Assembly: GCA_037442025.1 (NCBI GenBank)
Contig: JBBIRB010000012.1
Coordinates: 1 to 63,151, forward strand
Direction of reading: 5' to 3'
Source: UBA2287 sp037442025
GTDB taxonomy: Bacteria > Bacteroidota > Bacteroidia > Bacteroidales > Tenuifilaceae
DNA length: 63,151 nucleotides
Shown one piece after another: positions 59,606-63,151 of this stretch (position 1 is its first letter; each line of letters opens with the position of its first letter). A model generated the notes under the pieces. It ran no database searches, had not been told where the DNA came from, and saw only the letters and a list, made by a program, of their open reading frames with translations. The translations under genes were made by a program, and so were the position numbers.

Positions 59606-62237
59606 TTCCCTGCTGACCAATGTTGTAGCCCAATCTGAAACCGTATAGAGGCTTGTGGTTTGAACCAAAACCCACATAACCAGCCACTTTAAAACTTCCC
59701 AGTATTTCGGTTATACCATAACCCAGCTCGGCATGCCAGGGGAGGTCTCTGGTTGAAAGGAACCCTGCAAATAGTCCCTCATTCCAAATCATATTGCTAA
59801 AAATGGGCAGGTATTTCAACGCAATAAATGGGGCAGAGTAGCCTAAATTGGCCTGCACCCAACTTTTATTAGTACTGAATGCATAGAATGGCAAATGCAT
59901 GAATGTTCCTTCCCTCTCGTTGAGAACAACCCAAATGGGCTGAGCGTTGAAATGCCTAAAATCGGAAAAGTGCAATTGCCCATTACCCAAAAAAGTACCC
60001 GTTCGAATGGCATACCTAAACTGGCGAAAAACTCCAAAATCGATGCTTTGCCTAACTAAAAAGTTCATGTGGAGGGGGCTAAAACCAATATTATCGCCAT
60101 AGTGGTTAGCTGCTATGTTTATCGCAAAGGTTGGGTACTTGCTACGCACCATTATTTTTTGTTCGCCCCTCATTCTATAGTAAAAACGGGGCGTATAGCT
60201 GAGGGATAACAACAATCGACTTCCCAATTCAACGCTTTTTAAACTGGTTTCGTAATTTGGGTTGGGAGGCGTGTTGGGCGTAAATTCCTTTTCGTTTCTA
60301 TAGAAAAATGAGTAGTTGTAGGAATTTACCAAAGTATCGCGCGAAAAAACCGAAAGCCCTGTGAAGAGAACTAGTCCATTGGCCAAGTCGATGTTGTTTC
60401 GAATACCCAACTGCCGTTCGTGGAATAGTTTCAATGGATTATCGCGAAGGAATAGCGTAGTTATGCTGTTGGAAAAGGGATGGATACCTTCGGTTGCATT
60501 GAAGTCGCGCGAACCCGAGTTGCCCACCAAACTGATGTATGCCCTTCGGCTGGGCAGGTAACCAAAACCTATACTCACATTGGCCATGGGCTCGTTGCGC
60601 CCAACGGAATAGGCCAACTGAAAACTGCCCCGGAAGGTTTTCTTCCACTTGGCTACCGTGTAGCCGGTAGTAAAGTTGTAGCCCGGCACGTAACCGTCAA
60701 CGGTATTGTAGCTCTGGTCGAATGGTGAAATGCCCTCCGAATATAGCCACCACTTTTTATCTTTAGAGGTGAAGTAACCACCCGACAACATAACCTTAGC
60801 AAGCGACCGCCTGTTGCGGAAAGCAGCCCCTTGAGTTCTGAGCGAGTCGGGGAACTTGGCCAAAACCGAGTCGCGTTTCTGAAAACTTTTTAATTCCTGC
60901 TCCTGAAGCGGTACAGGCCTAATGCGCTCCCAATTAATTGTGTCGCGCTTGTACGCCATACTGTCGAGCTGAACGGTTCGTGTTCGCTCAATTTCAAGGG
61001 TTTTAGAGGTATCCTTAAATTGCTCGTTGAGCAAAGCCGATAATTGGCTCATTTCCCTATTGGTTAAATCCTCCTTTTCAAGCAGTTTATCAAGGGTCTC
61101 CTGCTTTCTAACTTCCCTTTTAGTTTTAGGCTTAGCTACGGTGGCTTTCGTCTCAGTATTTGTTTTAAACTGTTTCTCACCGCTTGGCTGCAATACAACC
61201 TCCTTACTATCGGCAATAATTTTTGAGTACTTAATGGAGGTTACATAAGAGGCCTCGGCCTTATTGCCCAATGCTTCTATGTCTACATTCATTTGCTGGC
61301 TTACGGGCACAAATACGTTTTGCTGCACTTCAGCAAAGTGCACAATAAGTTTGAATTTCCCGGGGAAATGGGACCCTGAAATTTCTAGGCTATGCAAGCA
61401 GTATATGGTTCCAACAATGTTGAGCGTTCCGCTCATAAGTTTGGGATTGCTCCGTTTGGGCGTAAACTGTATGCGGTGTATAAACCGATCGTTCTCAACG
61501 CTACTTCCCAAATACTTATAGTTGTAATGCGAAAATGCATTGGGCGAAAGGGGCGAAATAAAGGCCGTTATGGTTGGTTGGTAAAAACTTGTGGTAAGGA
61601 ATCCTATTGACATTTGCTCGCCACCCGTAGGGAAAGTGCTTCGGGCTGCTATTACTTTCTGTTCATATTTATTGGGTGCCTTAAAAGTTACTGTATTCTG
61701 CGATTCGTAAACATATGTTTCGCCCTCGGTAATTTTTACGGGCTCCTTTCGCAGCTGCCTTTTGGCTAAACGGCTCAACTTATTAACCTTTGCACTGCCC
61801 TTAACATAGGCAGCTGCCTCAAAACTATTAATTTGCCTTTGGTAGTATGGCGCCATGGCAATGGCCTTGCGCATAACCCCGTATGCTACGTCCTCCGATT
61901 TCGAAGTAATTTTAACCGCCGCCAGGTTGTAAACCCTTCCCTCAAGTTTCACAATTAATTCAATTTTGCCTTCTTCCATCACAACCTCATGGGTTTGGGC
62001 AATATATCCCAAGCTCTGAAACACTAAAGTGTAGTTGCCTTTGGGTAGGTTTATGCTGTACTCGCCATCGATATTGGCAGCGGTTCCGAGCGACTGCTCC
62101 TTTACGAAAACCGAAGCGTAGGGAATCCCCTCGCCTGAAGAATCGATTATTCTACCGCTAATTCTTTGCGCATTAACACTTAATGTTATAAGTAACCAAA
62201 GGTTTATGGCAAGAGTCTTTAACCAAAAATTTTTCAT
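59592..62237 (-). CDS. DUF5686 outer-membrane protein with carboxypeptidase-regulatory-like domain
   Basis: 881 residues. A signal peptide (NFWLKTLAINLWLLITLSVNA) precedes a CarboxypepD_reg-like beta-sandwich (about 24-110; ISGRIIDSSGEGIPYASVFV). The rest (about 115-881) is the DUF5686 region found in Bacteroidota, probably ending in an outer-membrane barrel (many aromatic strands, VGFGSNHKPLYGFRLGYNIG near the C-terminus). The architecture resembles TonB-dependent receptors but lacks plug and TonB-box motifs. Function unknown. Confidence 0.88.
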   Translation of the reverse strand: MKNFWLKTLAINLWLLITLSVNAQRISGRIIDSSGEGIPYASVFVKEQSLGTAANIDGEYSINLPKGNYTLVFQSLGYIAQTHEVVMEEGKIELIVKLEGRVYNLAAVKITSKSEDVAYGVMRKAIAMAPYYQRQINSFEAAAYVKGSAKVNKLSRLAKRQLRKEPVKITEGETYVYESQNTVTFKAPNKYEQKVIAARSTFPTGGEQMSIGFLTTSFYQPTITAFISPLSPNAFSHYNYKYLGSSVENDRFIHRIQFTPKRSNPKLMSGTLNIVGTIYCLHSLEISGSHFPGKFKLIVHFAEVQQNVFVPVSQQMNVDIEALGNKAEASYVTSIKYSKIIADSKEVVLQPSGEKQFKTNTETKATVAKPKTKREVRKQETLDKLLEKEDLTNREMSQLSALLNEQFKDTSKTLEIERTRTVQLDSMAYKRDTINWERIRPVPLQEQELKSFQKRDSVLAKFPDSLRTQGAAFRNRRSLAKVMLSGGYFTSKDKKWWLYSEGISPFDQSYNTVDGYVPGYNFTTGYTVAKWKKTFRGSFQLAYSVGRNEPMANVSIGFGYLPSRRAYISLVGNSGSRDFNATEGIHPFSNSITTLFLRDNPLKLFHERQLGIRNNIDLANGLVLFTGLSVFSRDTLVNSYNYSFFYRNEKEFTPNTPPNPNYETSLKSVELGSRLLLSLSYTPRFYYRMRGEQKIMVRSKYPTFAINIAANHYGDNIGFSPLHMNFLVRQSIDFGVFRQFRYAIRTGTFLGNGQLHFSDFRHFNAQPIWVVLNEREGTFMHLPFYAFSTNKSWVQANLGYSAPFIALKYLPIFSNMIWNEGLFAGFLSTRDLPWHAELGYGITEILGSFKVAGYVGFGSNHKPLYGFRLGYNIGQQGISFP

Positions 62238-62356
62238 TATTGCATGAGTGTTCTAAAGAAGTTCTGTTTAGCTTGCTAGGCAGTTATAGAAACAACGAAT
62301 ATATTTCAAAATATTTTGCGCGCATTTTAATAAAAGCTAAATGATTACATATAAAT

Positions 62357-62384
62357 GAAAAAACCATCCTTTGGGGATGGTTTT
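62357..62384 (-). terminator. Bidirectional terminator between cspA and the DUF5686 gene
   Basis: AAAACCATCC (62360-62369), 5-base loop, GGATGGTTTT (62375-62384), with A and T runs on either side. On the minus strand it ends cspA transcription 24 bases after the stop. Confidence 0.85.
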
Positions 62385-62407
62385 CAGAAGTTTTCAATTG
62401 GTTATAA

Positions 62408-62602
62408 CTAGTCGATAATCTCAACGTTTACCGCATTCAAACCTTTTTTTCCGCGCTCAACATCGAATTTAACCTTGTCGTTCTCGTTGATTTTGTGGAT
62501 TAATCCTGATTCGTGAACAAAGATATCTTCGCTCGAATCGTTTGGTTTAATAAAACCAAAACCTTTAGTTCTGTTAAAGAACTTTACTACTCCTTCTTTC
62601 AT
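62408..62602 (-). CDS. cspA: Cold-shock-domain protein
   Basis: 64 residues, one cold-shock domain. RNP1 is KGFGFI and RNP2 DIFVHES. It binds single-stranded RNA and DNA, and acts as an RNA chaperone. It is the last gene of a minus-strand cluster after a DEAD-box helicase and a small basic protein, 29 bases downstream of the latter, and ends at a terminator. Confidence 0.94.
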   Translation of the reverse strand: MKEGVVKFFNRTKGFGFIKPNDSSEDIFVHESGLIHKINENDKVKFDVERGKKGLNAVNVEIID

Positions 62603-62631
62603 TTGTGTAATTGTTAGTGATTATTGGGGGG

Positions 62632-62865
62632 TTAATTTTCTTTATTTTCAGTTTCCTCGGTGCCCTCAGGGCTTTCAATGATTTCAACAGGTGGTTCGGA
62701 GGTGATATTTCCGAATTTATCCACATATGCAATCATGCTCTCAAAGCCACCACCCGAAGGGTTTTCTTTACGAGAATTCATCTTATTCTGCTTATCGGCT
62801 CGCTTCTTCAGCCTCTTTTCGGCTTTCTGCTTCTTAATGAAAGTGTTATTATTTCTTACTGCCAT
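62632..62865 (-). CDS. Small basic conserved hypothetical protein of the cold-shock cluster
   Basis: 77 residues. The first 40 are very basic and helical (NTFIKKQKAEKRLKKRADKQ), followed by a conserved-looking SMIAYVDKFGNITSEPP segment and an acidic tail (EEIIESPEGTEETE-like). I recall this kind of protein beside cold-shock genes in Bacteroidota, but no function is assigned. It starts 2 bases after the helicase stop, so it is probably translationally coupled to it. It may bind RNA through the basic helix. Confidence 0.8.
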   Translation of the reverse strand: MAVRNNNTFIKKQKAEKRLKKRADKQNKMNSRKENPSGGGFESMIAYVDKFGNITSEPPVEIIESPEGTEETENKEN

Positions 62866-62867
62866 AT

Positions 62868-63151
62868 TTAGTTTACAAAGGTTATTGCTTTACCACTTTT
62901 ACCTGCTCTCCCGGTTCGGCCAATACGGTGTATATAGCTATCCATGCTTTTGGGTTGCTGGTAATTAATTACATGGGTTACATTGGTTATATCGAGGCCC
63001 CGTGCAGCCACATCGGTTGCAACCAGCACCTGAATCTTTTTATTCTTAAAGGAATTCAGAGCATTAAGCCTGTAATTTTGCGACTTATTGCCATGTATTT
63101 CGTCGGCCTTTATGCCAGCCTTTCGCAAATCGCGACAAATTTTACTTACCC
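62868..63151 (-). CDS. DEAD-box RNA helicase, C-terminal part (5' end outside window)
   Basis: The visible 94 residues are the end of the second RecA-like domain: VSKICRDLRKAGIK and EIHGNKSQ, then VLVATDVAARGLDI (motif V) and YIHRIGRTGRAGKSG (motif VI). An open frame runs off the right edge without a start. The protein stops at GKAITFVN, right after motif VI, with no C-terminal extension. The helicase probably aids RNA unwinding in the cold, together with CspA. Only the RhlE-like subgroup can be suggested. Confidence 0.93.
   Translation of the reverse strand, partial: VSKICRDLRKAGIKADEIHGNKSQNYRLNALNSFKNKKIQVLVATDVAARGLDITNVTHVINYQQPKSMDSYIHRIGRTGRAGKSGKAITFVN

Overview
The window is a gene-dense chromosomal segment of a Bacteroidota bacterium, probably Bacteroidales-like. 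Evidence seen directly: promoter -7 boxes of the form TAnnTTTG upstream of many genes, few Shine-Dalgarno sequences, GldF and GldG gliding components, a TPR/PD40/OmpA protein, DUF5686 and SPOR/HU-type proteins, and many lipoproteins of Bacteroidota style. No rRNA, tRNA, transposase, phage gene or CRISPR array was found. Both ends cut through genes (cheB on the left, a DEAD-box helicase on the right).

Region 1 (1-10.1 kb) is one tightly packed minus-strand chemosensory operon: response regulator, large cytosolic coiled-coil protein, STAS protein, CheY, CheA, CheW, outer-membrane barrel, CheR, kinase-like ATPase, CheD, CheB. It has no conventional transmembrane receptor. The coiled-coil protein carries a CheZ-like DxxxQ helix, and the kinase-like protein has Asn in place of the phospho-acceptor His. 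A perfect 22-bp palindrome with an FNR-like core separates the operon from a divergent Crp/Fnr-family gene. A single-domain response regulator and a TPR hybrid kinase with a degenerate receiver follow (10.2-14 kb).

Region 2 (14.3-24.5 kb) holds an HU-TM-SPOR protein, a YgjP-type metallopeptidase, a nitroreductase, a NimA-like flavoprotein, a PorE-like OmpA protein, QueE, a periplasmic 5'-nucleotidase, and TrkH coupled to a HAMP sensor that has no output domain. Region 3 (24.6-29.5 kb) holds an ECF sigma/anti-sigma/Spy-like envelope-stress operon closed by a strong terminator, then agmatinase and aminopeptidase P.

Region 4 (29.5-49.7 kb) is mostly housekeeping: secreted nuclease lipoprotein, MltG, aspartate aminotransferase, RecQ, S8 protease lipoprotein, MurB, RtcB, SiaC plus a TPR histidine kinase, a FAH-family enzyme, an ICMT-like methyltransferase, an exonuclease, DnaN, and DUF4340-GldG-GldF. 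Two intergenic stretches (about 33.96-34.14 and 49.75-49.92 kb) carry the same mosaic of short repeat words in opposite orientation.

Region 5 (50-63.1 kb) holds an iron-type alcohol dehydrogenase, an AT-rich patch with two hypothetical exported proteins, an SDR enzyme, two tandem micro-lipoproteins too small for routine gene calling, a NuoE-NuoF-FdhA NAD-linked formate dehydrogenase, a CoA-binding protein, a SemiSWEET transporter, a DUF5686 outer-membrane protein, and a cold-shock cluster (DEAD-box helicase, small basic protein, CspA). The most unusual material is the receptor-less chemosensory operon, the no-output HAMP protein joined to TrkH, and the paired micro-lipoproteins. All functional statements come from motif recognition; no database search was run.
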